Shown here: positions 23,835-31,686 of the stretch, piece by piece
Numbering within the stretch: the stretch's first letter is position 1
Layout of the letters: the number at the start of each line of letters is the position of its first letter
Source of the DNA: Thermoleophilaceae bacterium
Lineage (GTDB): Bacteria; Actinomycetota; Thermoleophilia; Solirubrobacterales; Thermoleophilaceae
Direction of reading: 5' to 3'
Assembly: GCA_030447905.1 (NCBI GenBank)
Contig: JAUJNZ010000002.1
Location: forward strand, 317,532 to 356,503
Length of the DNA: 38,972 nt
The notes under the pieces: model-generated
Told to the model about the DNA's origin: nothing
The model's input: only the letters and a program-made list of their open reading frames with translations
Database searches by the model: none
Made by a program: the position numbers and the translations under genes

Positions 23835-24150
23835 GTGAAAGTCCGGCTGTACCCGCTCGGCCCGGACGGGCCGGAGTGGGAAGCGTCCGTCCGTGATGCG
23901 GAGGAGGCGGTTGTCGCCGCAGGCGGGAGTGTCGAGCGCTTTTATGTGAACGTGGAAGCGCTTAAGGACGTGTTGGAGTACGCCCCGTACCACTATGGGC
24001 GGCCCTTCCTGGAAGAGAACGACGACAGGAGGGTGGCCACTACCCGCGACAACGCGGAGGGCTCGGCTCGTGCTGTTCTTTCGCCTTGAGAGGGGGCGTA
24101 GCGAGCGGTTGTGGCTGATGGTCGAGTGGCTTGACGGAGACTCAAGCTGA
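23835..24150 (+). pseudogene. Toxin-sized protein downstream of Panacea gene, frameshifted near its end
   Basis: The GTG frame at 23835 gives 84 residues ending at 24089, with VLEYAPYHYGRPF and DDRRVATTRD. After position about 24064 the +1 frame continues naturally as RLVLFFRLERGRSERLWLMVEWLDG and stops at 24148-24150. Together they would form a protein of about 104 residues with a hydrophobic strand plus Trp-rich ending, a shape common in small RelE/ParE-like or other toxin-like proteins. The assignment as the toxin partner rests on its position ten bases after the Panacea gene and on size; no catalytic motif proves it. One indel separates the halves, so the present product would lack its last strands and may be inactive. 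Confidence 0.5.
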
Positions 24151-24185
24151 CCTTTCTGTCCGACCCCTCAAGCATAACGGTCAGC

Positions 24186-25032
24186 GTGAACCAGCTGTCC
24201 ACAGAGCGTCGGGCGCAGGTCATAGCGTCATTGGTCGAGGGCAACTCGATCCGCGCCACCGTCCGCATGACCGGTGCGGCGAAGAACACCATCACGAAGC
24301 TGCTCGCCGACCTGGGCGAGGCTTGCGCCGACTACCAGGATCGCACCTCCGCAATCTTTCCTGCGAAACGATCCAGGCCGACGAGATCTGGGCCTACTGC
24401 TACGCCAAGCAAAAGAACGTCCCCGAACAGCATCAGGGCACCTTCGGATACGGCGACGTATGGACGTGGACGGCGCTCTGCGCGGATATCAAGCTGGTCC
24501 CGTCCTGGCTCGTCGGCGAACGCACCTACCCCGATGCGCTGACCTTCCTGACCGATCTGGAAAGCCGCCTCGCCAACACGATCCAGCTCACGACCGACGG
24601 CCACCGGGTCTACCTCCGTGCGGTCGAGAAGGCCTTCCGGGAGCATTGGGTTGACTACGCGATGCTGGTCAAGCTGTACGGTCCCGATCCGCTCGAAGAG
24701 GGACACCGCTACAGCCCGCCGGTCTGCACGGGCACGAAGGTCGAATACATCGAAGGCCGCCCCGACCCAGCGAAGGTCTCGACCAGCTACGTCGAGCGCC
24801 AGAACCTCACAATGCGGATGGGGATGCGTCGCTTCACGCGCCTGACCAACGCCTTCTCAAAGAAGGTCGAGAATCTGGCCCACGCGGTCTCCCTCCACTA
24901 CATGCACTACAACTTCGCCGCCCGCACAAGACGCTCTCGAAGCCCTACCCGACGACGCCCGCGATGGCGGCGGGCGTGGCCGACCGCGTTTGGACCGCGC
25001 GGGACATCGCCGGCCTGCTCGATTCAAACTGA
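24186..25032 (+). pseudogene. IS1-family-like transposase, two frameshifts
   Basis: The N-terminal frame (GTG 24186) has the helix-turn-helix part, SIRATVRMTGAAKNTITKLL, ending in YQDR. The DDE part continues in another frame: Asp in ETIQADEIWAY, Asp in LTTDGHRVYL, Glu in TSYVERQNLTMR, then RRFTRLTNAFSKKVEN. The last segment, PHKTLSKPYPTTPAMAAG to LLDSN, is in a third frame and stops inside the right inverted repeat. In the family these parts form one continuous protein of about 280 residues, so one base has been lost near 24343 and another near 24920. No canonical slippery heptamer lies at the first site. The gene is probably inactive unless the indels are sequencing errors. Confidence 0.8.
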
Positions 25033-25041
25033 CCCACTACC
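25024..25041 (-). repeat. Right terminal inverted repeat of the IS1-like element
   Basis: Perfect match to the left repeat in reverse orientation. It contains the TGA stop of the restored transposase frame (25030-25032) and is followed by the second target copy CGCGCGAC at 25042-25049. Confidence 0.85.
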
Positions 25042-25164
25042 CGCGCGACACTCCGCTGCATCGGTAGGATAGGATGGCCGACGTTGGTTCCCCTACTCGG
25101 ATCTCCCGACAGGCAAGCCGGCACGAAACGGTGACTCCTAAGTCAGATGGAGGTGAGCTTGACG

Positions 25165-25953
25165 ATGGCGGACAGGCACGGTGAGTTGAGCGGCAGGGTG
25201 GCGATCGTCACGGGGGGCGCAGTGGGCATCGGCGCCGCTGCGTGCGATGCGCTCGCCGAGCGGGGTGCGGCGGTGACGGTTGCGGATGTCGCGGAAGAGA
25301 TCAACGAGGTGGCCGACCGGATCAAGAGCTCCGGCGGCGCGGCACAGGCGGTGACGACGGACGTCTCCGACCAAGGGCAGGTCGAGGGAATGGTTCAGCG
25401 CACCGTCGACGAGTTCGGCCGGTTGGATTTCCTGCTGAACGTCGCTGCGGTGACGGGAACGACCGAGTATGTGTCGCAAGCCGATCCGCAAGCATGGCGA
25501 CAGGCGCCCACCATCGACCTGTTCGGCACGTTCCTGCCCACCCGCTCCGCTCTGCCCCACATGCTGGAGCAGGGCTCCGGGCGTGTGCTCACTGTGGTGT
25601 CCGGCCTTGGCCACAACCCCACCCCCCAGACCAGCGCCTACGGCTCGTCGAAGGCCGGCGTGATCCACTTCACCCGGGTTCTCGCCATCGAGCTGCTCGG
25701 GACGGGCGTGACGGCGAACGCCGTGGATCCCAGGCTCGTGGGGACCGCGTTGGCGACGGAGTTCGGTGAGATGCGGGGCGGGGGAGCGGGTCCCCAATGG
25801 GGACCGAGGCCTCAGGATCCGTGGGAGCCGGCGAGGCTCTTGGTATGGCTGTGCGGGCCGGTTGGCTCTTGGATCAACGGGCAAGTGGTGGACGTCAACA
25901 ACCCGATCGTGCGAGGGCTCCTTCAACTCCCGTTGACGGTGACCTACTCCTAG
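25165..25953 (+). CDS. Classical short-chain dehydrogenase/reductase
   Basis: A 262-residue SDR with NAD(P) motif TGGAVGIGAA, VAAVTG in place of NAG, a catalytic Ser in TVVSGLG, and Tyr159-x3-Lys163 in AYGSSKAG; the catalytic set is complete. The ATG at 25165 is preferred over 25147 because GGAGGTGAG lies 8-11 bases before it. It resembles the SDR at 20237 in overall plan (LLVWLC and GQVV near the end), so the pair may act on related hydroxy/keto groups, or one may be a decayed duplicate. Before the IS1-like element arrived, this gene lay about 170 bases after the propeller gene and may have belonged to the same transcription unit. Confidence 0.88.
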   Translation: MADRHGELSGRVAIVTGGAVGIGAAACDALAERGAAVTVADVAEEINEVADRIKSSGGAAQAVTTDVSDQGQVEGMVQRTVDEFGRLDFLLNVAAVTGTTEYVSQADPQAWRQAPTIDLFGTFLPTRSALPHMLEQGSGRVLTVVSGLGHNPTPQTSAYGSSKAGVIHFTRVLAIELLGTGVTANAVDPRLVGTALATEFGEMRGGGAGPQWGPRPQDPWEPARLLVWLCGPVGSWINGQVVDVNNPIVRGLLQLPLTVTYS

Positions 25954-26132
25954 GGTCATGGTATGAGCCAGTCGAGGAGCCGAGGAGCGGGCCGCGGTCG
26001 ACTAGCATGGAGGCCAAGGACTTCGTGGCTCGAGAGCGTTTCGCGGCCCCAAGAGAACATCGAGCAACGGTCAAGACGAGGGCGAGACGCCGCCGCACGA
26101 CGATAGGCAGTTGAGCGAAAGGGAGGATCAAG

Positions 26133-26714
26133 ATGAACTGGATGCCGCAAGGAGATCCTTGGGCGGACTGGCAGCGGAGGATGGAGGACAGCTGGCTTCG
26201 AATCCCCCGGGGTTTAGAGGCGCCCACCGCCAACCAGATGGACCAGTCCCTCCTCGATTTCTCGGAGGAGGCGGTCAGGCAAGGCCTTGCCATGCAGAGG
26301 CAGTTGACCCGGACGATGGTCGAGAGCATGAGTTCCATGGGGATGTCCGGGCAGCCGGTTCAGGTGGTTCAGGACATGATGGAGAGCTGGCTGTCAGCCC
26401 AAGAGGGCTTCTGGGCCAACTGGTTCACGGCTCGCAGGCACCTCGATTGGACGAGGCCGTCCGAGGCCTCGGAAAGCATGGGGAGATATTCCGGGAGTCT
26501 CTCGGCGGGGCGCGCAGTCCGGGGCCGAGTCGCTCCCGGGGGCGCCGAACAGGCTTCGGGGCAGCCGGAGGGGGCACCGGCCAGGCTGGCCAGGCAAGCG
26601 AGTCATCGACTAGCGAGGAGTCATCGAGCAGTCAGGCAAGCGAGGAGTCATCGAGCAGTCAGGCAAGCGAGGAGTCAACGAGCCGCCGCCGCCAGACGCT
26701 CCGATAATTCGTAG
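26133..26714 (+). CDS. Phasin-like helical protein (C-terminus frameshifted)
   Basis: The protein begins MNWMPQGDPWADWQRRMED and is predicted to be helical and amphipathic through about residue 115, with Trp/Gln-rich stretches (QEGFWANWFTARRHLDW) reminiscent of phasins and PhaE-type subunits that coat polyester granules. That assignment is tentative. GGGAGG sits seven bases before the ATG. Near 26483 one base appears lost compared with the duplicated tail at 28304: there the frame reads MGEIFRESLG, here MGRYSGSL. In the alternative frame the tail would read GEIFRESLGGARS, then a Ser/Glu-rich repeat, and stop at 26707. The present frame ends at 26714 with an Arg-rich tail. A granule or lipid-droplet coat protein would suit a neighbouring lipid synthase. 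Confidence 0.55.
   Translation: MNWMPQGDPWADWQRRMEDSWLRIPRGLEAPTANQMDQSLLDFSEEAVRQGLAMQRQLTRTMVESMSSMGMSGQPVQVVQDMMESWLSAQEGFWANWFTARRHLDWTRPSEASESMGRYSGSLSAGRAVRGRVAPGGAEQASGQPEGAPARLARQASHRLARSHRAVRQARSHRAVRQARSQRAAAARRSDNS
26612..26685 (+). repeat. 27-bp minisatellite in the phasin-like gene
   Basis: Two full 27-base units (26612 and 26639) and a partial third encode, in the likely ancestral frame, a Ser/Glu-rich repeat of the form SEESSSSQA. A shorter, diverged version lies in the duplicate near 28540-28600. Confidence 0.8.
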
Positions 26715-26747
26715 GGATCTTCCTCCGGACAGGAGGGGCGCCGCGGT

Positions 26748-27188
26748 CTATGGCGTGCGCGGTTCGAGGCTCACCAGTGGGATCTCTCGCTCCGCGCGCT
26801 CGGGCACGCGGGATCGTCCTCGACCCGCCCGCTGGTAGTAGTACGCGTACCCGCTGTGGGTCTCGTCTGCCTTCGGCCCGCAGGCGCGCCTGCTCTTGCG
26901 GCGTCGCCGCGTGTGCCCTGATTGCTCTGTGGCGGGGCCGACCTGGGAGGTGGCGTCGGATTCGCTCGCAGGTTGTGGAGCCAGCCGGATTCCTCGACAG
27001 TCGCTCTTCGAGGCGACGATCATGCAGTCGGCGCCGTCGCGCAGGACACGAGCGCGTCATAGCCCTCTTGTCGGACCTCGCTCCAACATGAACCAGCAGA
27101 AGGACGGGAGGGACATCCGGCGAGTAAGTGGCTGGACTGGCGATAGACGATGGCGTGGCCCTCGACGAGGTGGTTCAGGACGCCACAT
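26748..27188 (-). pseudogene. F420-dependent nitroreductase (DDN) family remnant, copy A
   Basis: Pieces in different minus-strand frames line up with deazaflavin-dependent nitroreductases: VLNHLVEGHAIVYRQS, then a diverged core near a Gly-Tyr-Asp-Ala-Leu-Val segment, MIVASKSD, and finally AYYYQRAG and EREIPLVSLEPR before a TAG at 26748-26750. Active members of the family run continuously for about 140-150 residues and use cofactor F420, known mainly from actinomycetes and archaea. At least three frame changes break this copy. The gene would have been divergent from the hydrolase at 27320, with about 130 bases between them. The 5' end is approximate. Confidence 0.6.
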
Positions 27189-27319
27189 CCAGTTGGCGGC
27201 GCGCCGAGGCTCTGGGCGAAGCTGGCCCCGGCTGCGGAGGCCGCCGATGAACTGGCCTGCCGGGTCGACTCTATGGCGCCGTCATAGGTCAAACGTGGCC
27301 CCAAGGCTCCGTCGTCACG

Positions 27320-28271
27320 ATGAGCGAGCAGTTCTGCACCGTCGGCGACGTCGAGATCTGCTACGAGACCTTCGGCGAGCCCGGCCGCCCGGCCTTGCTG
27401 CTGATCAGCGGTCTGGGCGTGCAGATGATCGTCTGGCACGACGACTTCTGCCGGGCGCTCGCGGATAGGGGGCTTCTTCGTCATCCGCTACGACAACCGC
27501 GATGTCGGGCGCTCGACCCGGTTCGACCAGGTCCCGCCACCCACGCGACTCCAGCTCCTGCGACGCCGCCCGCCCGCTCTCCTCGCCTACACCCTGGCCG
27601 ACATGGCGCGCGACGGAGCCGGCCTGCTCGCTCATCTCGGCATCGAGGCCGCCCACGTCGTCGGCGCTTCCATGGGCGGCATGATCGCCCAGGACCTGGC
27701 CGCAAGACATCCGAGGCGTGTCCTGTCGCTCGTATCGATCATGTCCAGCACGGGGAGTCGGTGGGCAGGGCAGCCTGCGCTTCGCGCTTACCTCTACTTC
27801 CTCCGCGACTTCCTCCGCCCGCCGCCGGCGAGCAGGGAGGAATACGTCGACCGCGCGGTGCGGTTCTACCGCTTCGTCGGCTCCCCGGCCTTCGATCGGG
27901 ACGAGCAGGCCCTCCGCGACGTGGTCGCCCTGAGCTTCGATCGCGGCTGGAGCCCCGCGGGGACGGCGCGCCAGATGGCGGCGGTCATCGCCGCCGGCAA
28001 TCGCAGTGCGGACCTGAGCCGGATCACAGCTCCGACTCTGGTTGTCCACGGCACGGCCGACCGGCTCGCGGCGCCGTCCGGTGCCCGGGCGACCGCCCGC
28101 GCGATCCCCGGTGCCCGGCTCATGCTGCTCGAGGGGATGGGTCACGACTTGCCGCGCCGATGGTGGCCCCGGGTCGTCGGGGCGATCGCGGACAATGCAG
28201 CCCGCGCCGCCGACCCGGACCCGGACGTACGCCGGTTCGATTCCGGTCGTCGCCTTGAGCGGGACCGCTGA
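27320..28271 (+). pseudogene. Alpha/beta hydrolase, copy A (one-base insertion near the start)
   Basis: The first 50 residues (SEQFCTVGDVEICYETFG, LLLISGLGVQMIVWH) are in one frame. A fifth G in the run at 27468-27472 (four in copy B) shifts the frame. The rest is in the other frame: nucleophile motif VVGASMGGMIAQ, IMSSTGSRW, SPAGTARQMAAV, LVVHGTADRL with the acid, and the catalytic His in EGMGHDLPRRWW. Without the extra G it would be a complete enzyme of about 310 residues, similar to hydrolases of the RdmC/DnrP-like group in general plan. A start inside the second frame (27603) would lack the first strands and the oxyanion loop and should be inactive. Confidence 0.7.
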
Positions 28272-28303
28272 CCGTCGAAGGTGTGCGTCTCGGTCAAAAG
28301 GCG

Positions 28304-28509
28304 GCTGGCTGGCAGCCCAAGAGGGCTTCTGGGCCAACTGGTTCACGGCTCGCAGGCACCTCGATTGGACGAGGCCGTCCGAGGCCTCGGAAAGGATGGG
28401 GGAAATATTCCGGGAGTCTCTCGGTACGGCGCGCAGTCCGGGGCCGAGTCGCTCGCGGGCGGCGCCGAGCAGGCTTCGGGGCAGCCGGAGGAGGGACCGG
28501 CCAGGCTAG
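28304..28509 (+). pseudogene. Duplicated tail of the phasin-like gene
   Basis: Copy of the phasin-like coding sequence from residue 86 onward, without its start. It reads QEGFWANWF and RPSEASERMGEIFRESLG, then stops at a TAG (28507-28509). It is useful because its unshifted MGEIFRESLG shows where the full gene at 26133 lost a base. It is joined after the stop of hydrolase copy A and has no start or ribosome site of its own. Confidence 0.65.
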
Positions 28510-28662
28510 CCGGCCAGGGAGTCATCGACTAGCGAGGAGTCATCGAGCACAGACAAGCGAGGAGTCATCGAACAGTCAGGCAAGCGAGGAGTCAACGAGC
28601 CGCCGCCGCCAGAAGCGCTCCGATATTCGTAGGGATCTTCCGGACAGGAGGGGCGCCGCGGT

Positions 28663-29105
28663 CTATGGCGTGCGCGGTTCGAGGATCACCAGTGGGATCT
28701 CTCGCTCCGCGCGCTCGGGCACGCGGGATGGTCCTCGACACCGCCCGCTGGTAGTAGTACGCGTACCCGCTGTGGGTCGCGTCTGCCTTCGGCCCGCAGG
28801 CGCGCCTGCTCTTACGGCGTCGCCGCGTGTGCCCTGATTGCTCTGTGGCGGGAGCCGACCTGGGAGGTGGCGTCGGATTCGCTCGCAGGTTGTGGAGCCA
28901 GCCCGGATTCCTCGGCCAGTCGCTCTTCGAGGCGACGATCATGGTCGGCGCCGTCGCGCAGGTACACGAGCGCGTCATAGCCCTCTTGTCCGACCTCGCT
29001 CCAACATGAACCAGCAGAAGGACGGGAGGGACACCCGGCGAGTAAGTGGCCGACTGGCGATAGACGATGGCGTGGCCCTCGACGAGGTGGTTCAGGACGC
29101 CACAT
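28663..29105 (-). pseudogene. F420-dependent nitroreductase (DDN) family remnant, copy B
   Basis: Second copy of the reverse-strand remnant. It preserves more of the family core than copy A: VLNHLVEGHAIVYRQS, GVPPVLLLVHVGARSDK, ALVYLRDGA, MIVASKSDWPRNPGWLHN followed by LRANP, GYAYYYQRA, and the ending EREIPLVILEPR before a TAG at 28663-28665. The pieces still lie in several frames. The motifs PVLLL.H.G..S, PxxWxxNLRANP and TxREIPLVVLE are typical of the DDN family. Both copies share the indel near the start codon, so decay began before duplication, while other indels differ. Confidence 0.65.
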
Positions 29106-29236
29106 CCAGTCGGCAAACGCGCCGAGGCTCTGCGCGAAGCTGGCCCCGGCTGCGGAGGCCGCCGATGAGCTGGTCTGCCGGGTCGGCTCTATGGCGCTAG
29201 CATAGATAGAACGGGGTCCGGTGGCGCCGTGTTGCT

Positions 29237-30287
29237 ATGAGCGAGCAGTTCTGCACCGTCGGCGACGTCGAGATCTGCTACGAGACCTTCGGCGAGCCTG
29301 GCCGCCCGGCCTTGCTGCTGATCATCGGGCTGGGCATGCAGATGATCGTCTGGCACGACGACTTCTGCCGCATGCTCGCGGACAGGGGCTTCTTCGTCAT
29401 CCGCTACGACAACCGCGATGTCGGGCGCTCGACCCGGTTCGACGGCGGTGCGCCACCCACGCGACTCGGGCTCCTGCGCCGCCCGCCCGCTCTCCTCGCC
29501 TACACCCTGGCCGACATGGCGCGCGACGGAGCCGGCCTGCTCGCTAATCTCGGGATCGAGGCCGCCCACGTCGTCGGCGCTTCCATGGGCGGCATGATCG
29601 CCCAGGACCTGGCCGCAAGACATCCGAGGCGTGTCGTGTCGCTGTCGCTCGTGTCGATCATGTCCAGCACGGGGAGTCGGTGGGCAGGGCAGCCTGCGCT
29701 TCGCGCTTACCCCTACTTCCTCCGCGACTTCTTCCGCCCGCCGCCGGCGAGCAGGAAGGAATACGTCGACCGCGCGGTGGGGTTCTACCGCTTCGTCGGC
29801 TCCCCGGCCTTCGATCAGGACGAGCAGGCCCTCCGCGACGTGGTCGCTCTGAGTTTCGATCGCGGCTGGAGCCCCGCGAGGGACGGCGCGCCAGATGGCG
29901 GCGGTCATCGCCGCCGGCAATCGCAGTGCGGACCTGAGCCGGATCAAAGCTCCGACTCTGGTGATCCACGGCACGGCCGACCGGCTCGCGGCGCCGTCCG
30001 GTGCCTCGATTCCGGTCGTCTTGTGCGTCTCGGTCAAGGCGGCTCATGCCCGCGCGTCATGCCGCGCCGATGGTGGCCCGGTCGTCGGGGCATGCTGCGG
30101 CCCGCGCCGCCGGGATACGCCGGGTCCGTCGTCGCCCGCGCCGATGGTGGCCAAAAGGCGGCTGGTCGTCGGGGCGATCGCGGACAATGCGGCCCGCGCC
30201 GCCGACGCGCGCGAGGCGCTCGGCTTAGACGCCGACGTCGAGGACGACGCCGCGCTAGTCGCGGATTCCGTTGTTCGTCGCCGTTGA
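29237..30287 (+). pseudogene. Alpha/beta hydrolase, copy B (frameshift and scrambled C-terminus)
   Basis: Residues 1-215 are intact: LLLIIGLGMQMIVWH, FFVIRYDNRDVGRS and the nucleophile Ser in VVGASMGGMIAQ. An extra A near 29879 shifts the frame; the normal frame resumes as MAAVIAAGNRSADLSRI and LVIHGTADRLAAP up to about 30005. After that the sequence is rearranged: the EGMGHDLPRRWW segment with the catalytic His is missing and replaced by repeated short pieces. The enzyme is therefore dead whichever frame is used. Its lesions are complementary to those of copy A, so the intact ancestor can be read from the two. Confidence 0.7.
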
Positions 30288-30304
30288 CTCGACGACAGCG
30301 CTGA

Positions 30305-30578
30305 CCGCGCGAAGGCAGCATGTCGCCGCGAGCAGTCGCGCAAAAGGCGTCGACTCTTCTTCGACCTTTCGCGTGGGTGCTGGCGCGACGTCGCGGGTGT
30401 CGGCAACGACAGCGCGCGACTAAGGGCTCGAGGATGCGCGCGATCGTCAGCGCGTTGCCCGTGGTCATCGCCGACCTGATGGACGGGGTCGAGGTTCGCC
30501 CGGAGTACGCAGGTACGACGATCTGCTTCTCGAAGCGGAGCTCCGAGGCGTAGCTACACGCGAACTCGTAGAACCGCT
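30305..30578. other. Region without a recognisable gene
   Basis: About 270 bases between the scrambled end of the duplication and the Ku stop. A 77-codon plus-strand frame at 30320-30553 has no family resemblance and a codon pattern unlike its neighbours. I see no RNA gene or strong terminator here. Confidence 0.5.
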
Positions 30579-31499
30579 CTAGCTCTTCGACCCGCTCTTG
30601 GCGCGCGACGAGCGGGCTCCCGCGTCCTCGCTTGCCTTGCCGGCCCGCTTGACGCCACTGTTGCTCTGCGTCCCGGCCTTCTGGCGGCCTTCCTTGGACC
30701 CGGAGCCGCCATCTGCGGTCGGCGCCGCATCCCTGGCCTGGTCGATGCTCGCCTTGAGTGCGGCCATCAGGTCGGGGACCGGCTCGGCCGCCGGCGCCTC
30801 GGCCTGCACCGGCACCTCCTCACCCGAGAGCTTGCGCTCGATCAACGCCAGCGTCTCGCGCTTGTGCTCGTTTTCGAACTCGGCGGGGTCGAACGGGCGG
30901 GCGAGGCTCTCGACGAGCTGGTTCGCCATGCCGAGCTCCTGGTCGGTGACCTGGACCTCGCGCACGCGCTCGTCGATCTCCTCCTTGGGACGGACGTCCT
31001 CGGGATAGAAGAGGAGCTCGGCGACGAGCGCGTCGCCCGCCGGGCGCAGGAGGACGACGTGCTCGCGGGACGACATGACGATCTTGCCGACCGCCGCCTT
31101 GCCCGTGCGCTTCATGGCCTCGACGAGGAGAGCGTAGGGCTTGCTCGCTCCATCCTGGGGCTCGAGGTAGTAGGAGCGGTCGTAGAAGACCGGGTCGATC
31201 TCGCCGACGTCCACAAAGGAGACAAGGTCGATCGTGCGCCGCCGCTCGACCGCCACGGCCTCGAGCTCCTCTTCGGTCACCGGGAGGAACTGGTCCTTCG
31301 AGACCTCGTAGCCCTTGATCGTGTCCTCGCGGTCGACGACCTCGCCGCGCGCGGGCGAGAAGAGCTGCTGCTTGATCGGCTGGAGGGTCTCGCGGTCAAG
31401 GGTGCGGAACTTGGGGTCCGTCCGCTGCGTGGCGATCCCCACCGAGACGGGGATGTTGACGAGCCCGAAGGAGATCGTGCCCTTCCAGATCGAGCGCAT
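30579..31499 (-). CDS. ku: Bacterial Ku, non-homologous end joining protein
   Basis: A 306-residue Ku protein. It opens MRSIWKGTISFGLVNIPVSV, the standard start of bacterial Ku, and contains the beta-barrel core through about residue 255 (YEVSKDQFLPVTEEEL, YYLEPQDGASKPYALL, RPFDPAEFENEH). The C-terminal 45 residues are low-complexity, Lys/Arg/Ser-rich, as in many actinobacterial Ku proteins, where the tail helps DNA binding. Ku binds double-strand break ends as a dimer and recruits the ligase LigD. No ligD is seen in the window. The gene is divergent from ppc with 187 bases between the starts. Confidence 0.95.
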   Translation of the reverse strand: MRSIWKGTISFGLVNIPVSVGIATQRTDPKFRTLDRETLQPIKQQLFSPARGEVVDREDTIKGYEVSKDQFLPVTEEELEAVAVERRRTIDLVSFVDVGEIDPVFYDRSYYLEPQDGASKPYALLVEAMKRTGKAAVGKIVMSSREHVVLLRPAGDALVAELLFYPEDVRPKEEIDERVREVQVTDQELGMANQLVESLARPFDPAEFENEHKRETLALIERKLSGEEVPVQAEAPAAEPVPDLMAALKASIDQARDAAPTADGGSGSKEGRQKAGTQSNSGVKRAGKASEDAGARSSRAKSGSKS

Positions 31500-31634
31500 A
31501 CGCCGACATTCTCTCAGACGCGCGGTTGGCCCCCGGCGTGCATGGCGCGTTGCATGGGCACGGTCTGCTCGCGGGACCGCAGGGGCTCCCGGTGTCGCAT
31601 CGGCCCCGGCTTCCCACGCTGTGAGATGAGAGCG

Positions 31635-31662
31635 TTGCCCCGAGCAAGCACGCGGGTAGACA
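31635..31662 (+). promoter_or_regulatory. Possible sigma-70-type promoter of ppc
   Basis: TTGCCC (31635-31640) and TAGACA (31657-31662) are separated by 16 bases, about 25 bases before the ppc start. The ATG lacks a Shine-Dalgarno, which would fit a very short leader. Weak match, single candidate. Confidence 0.25.
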
Positions 31663-31686
31663 ACGGACTAGCCTCACACAGCACCC

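Larger units (their letters stand above)
22634..25041 (+). mobile_element. IS1-family-like element (2408 bp) with passenger genes
   Basis: The element is bounded by perfect 18-bp inverted repeats beginning GGTAGTGGGTCAG. Directly outside both ends is CGCGCGAC (22626-22633 and 25042-25049), an 8-bp target duplication as made by IS1-family transposases. The transposase lies at the right end and its stop codon falls inside the right repeat. The left 1.5 kb holds passengers: a palindrome, hairpins, a mini ORF and three toxin-antitoxin-like genes. Removing the element rejoins the operon's 3' flank to the sequence before the SDR at 25165. The transposase carries two frameshifts, so the copy is probably no longer autonomous. 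Confidence 0.8.
26386..30010. repeat. 1.92-kb tandem duplication (phasin tail, nitroreductase remnant, hydrolase)
   Basis: Copy A starts at about 26386 inside the phasin-like gene and ends at about 28300; copy B starts at about 28304 and stays recognisable to about 30010. Matching landmarks are 1918 bases apart (26396 and 28314). Beyond 30010 copy B is scrambled: short pieces such as CGCGCCGATGGTGGCC recur near 28154, 30064 and 30139. Many single-base differences and indels separate the copies. Confidence 0.88.

Noticed and set aside
24186-25032. Programmed -1 frameshifting of the transposase, as in classical IS1
   Set aside because: The first frame change is in the right direction, but there is no slippery heptamer, the family norm here is one continuous ORF, and a second frame change exists near the C-terminus.
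30320-30553. 77-codon ORF before ku
   Set aside because: No recognisable motif, no ribosome site, and it lies in rearranged sequence.
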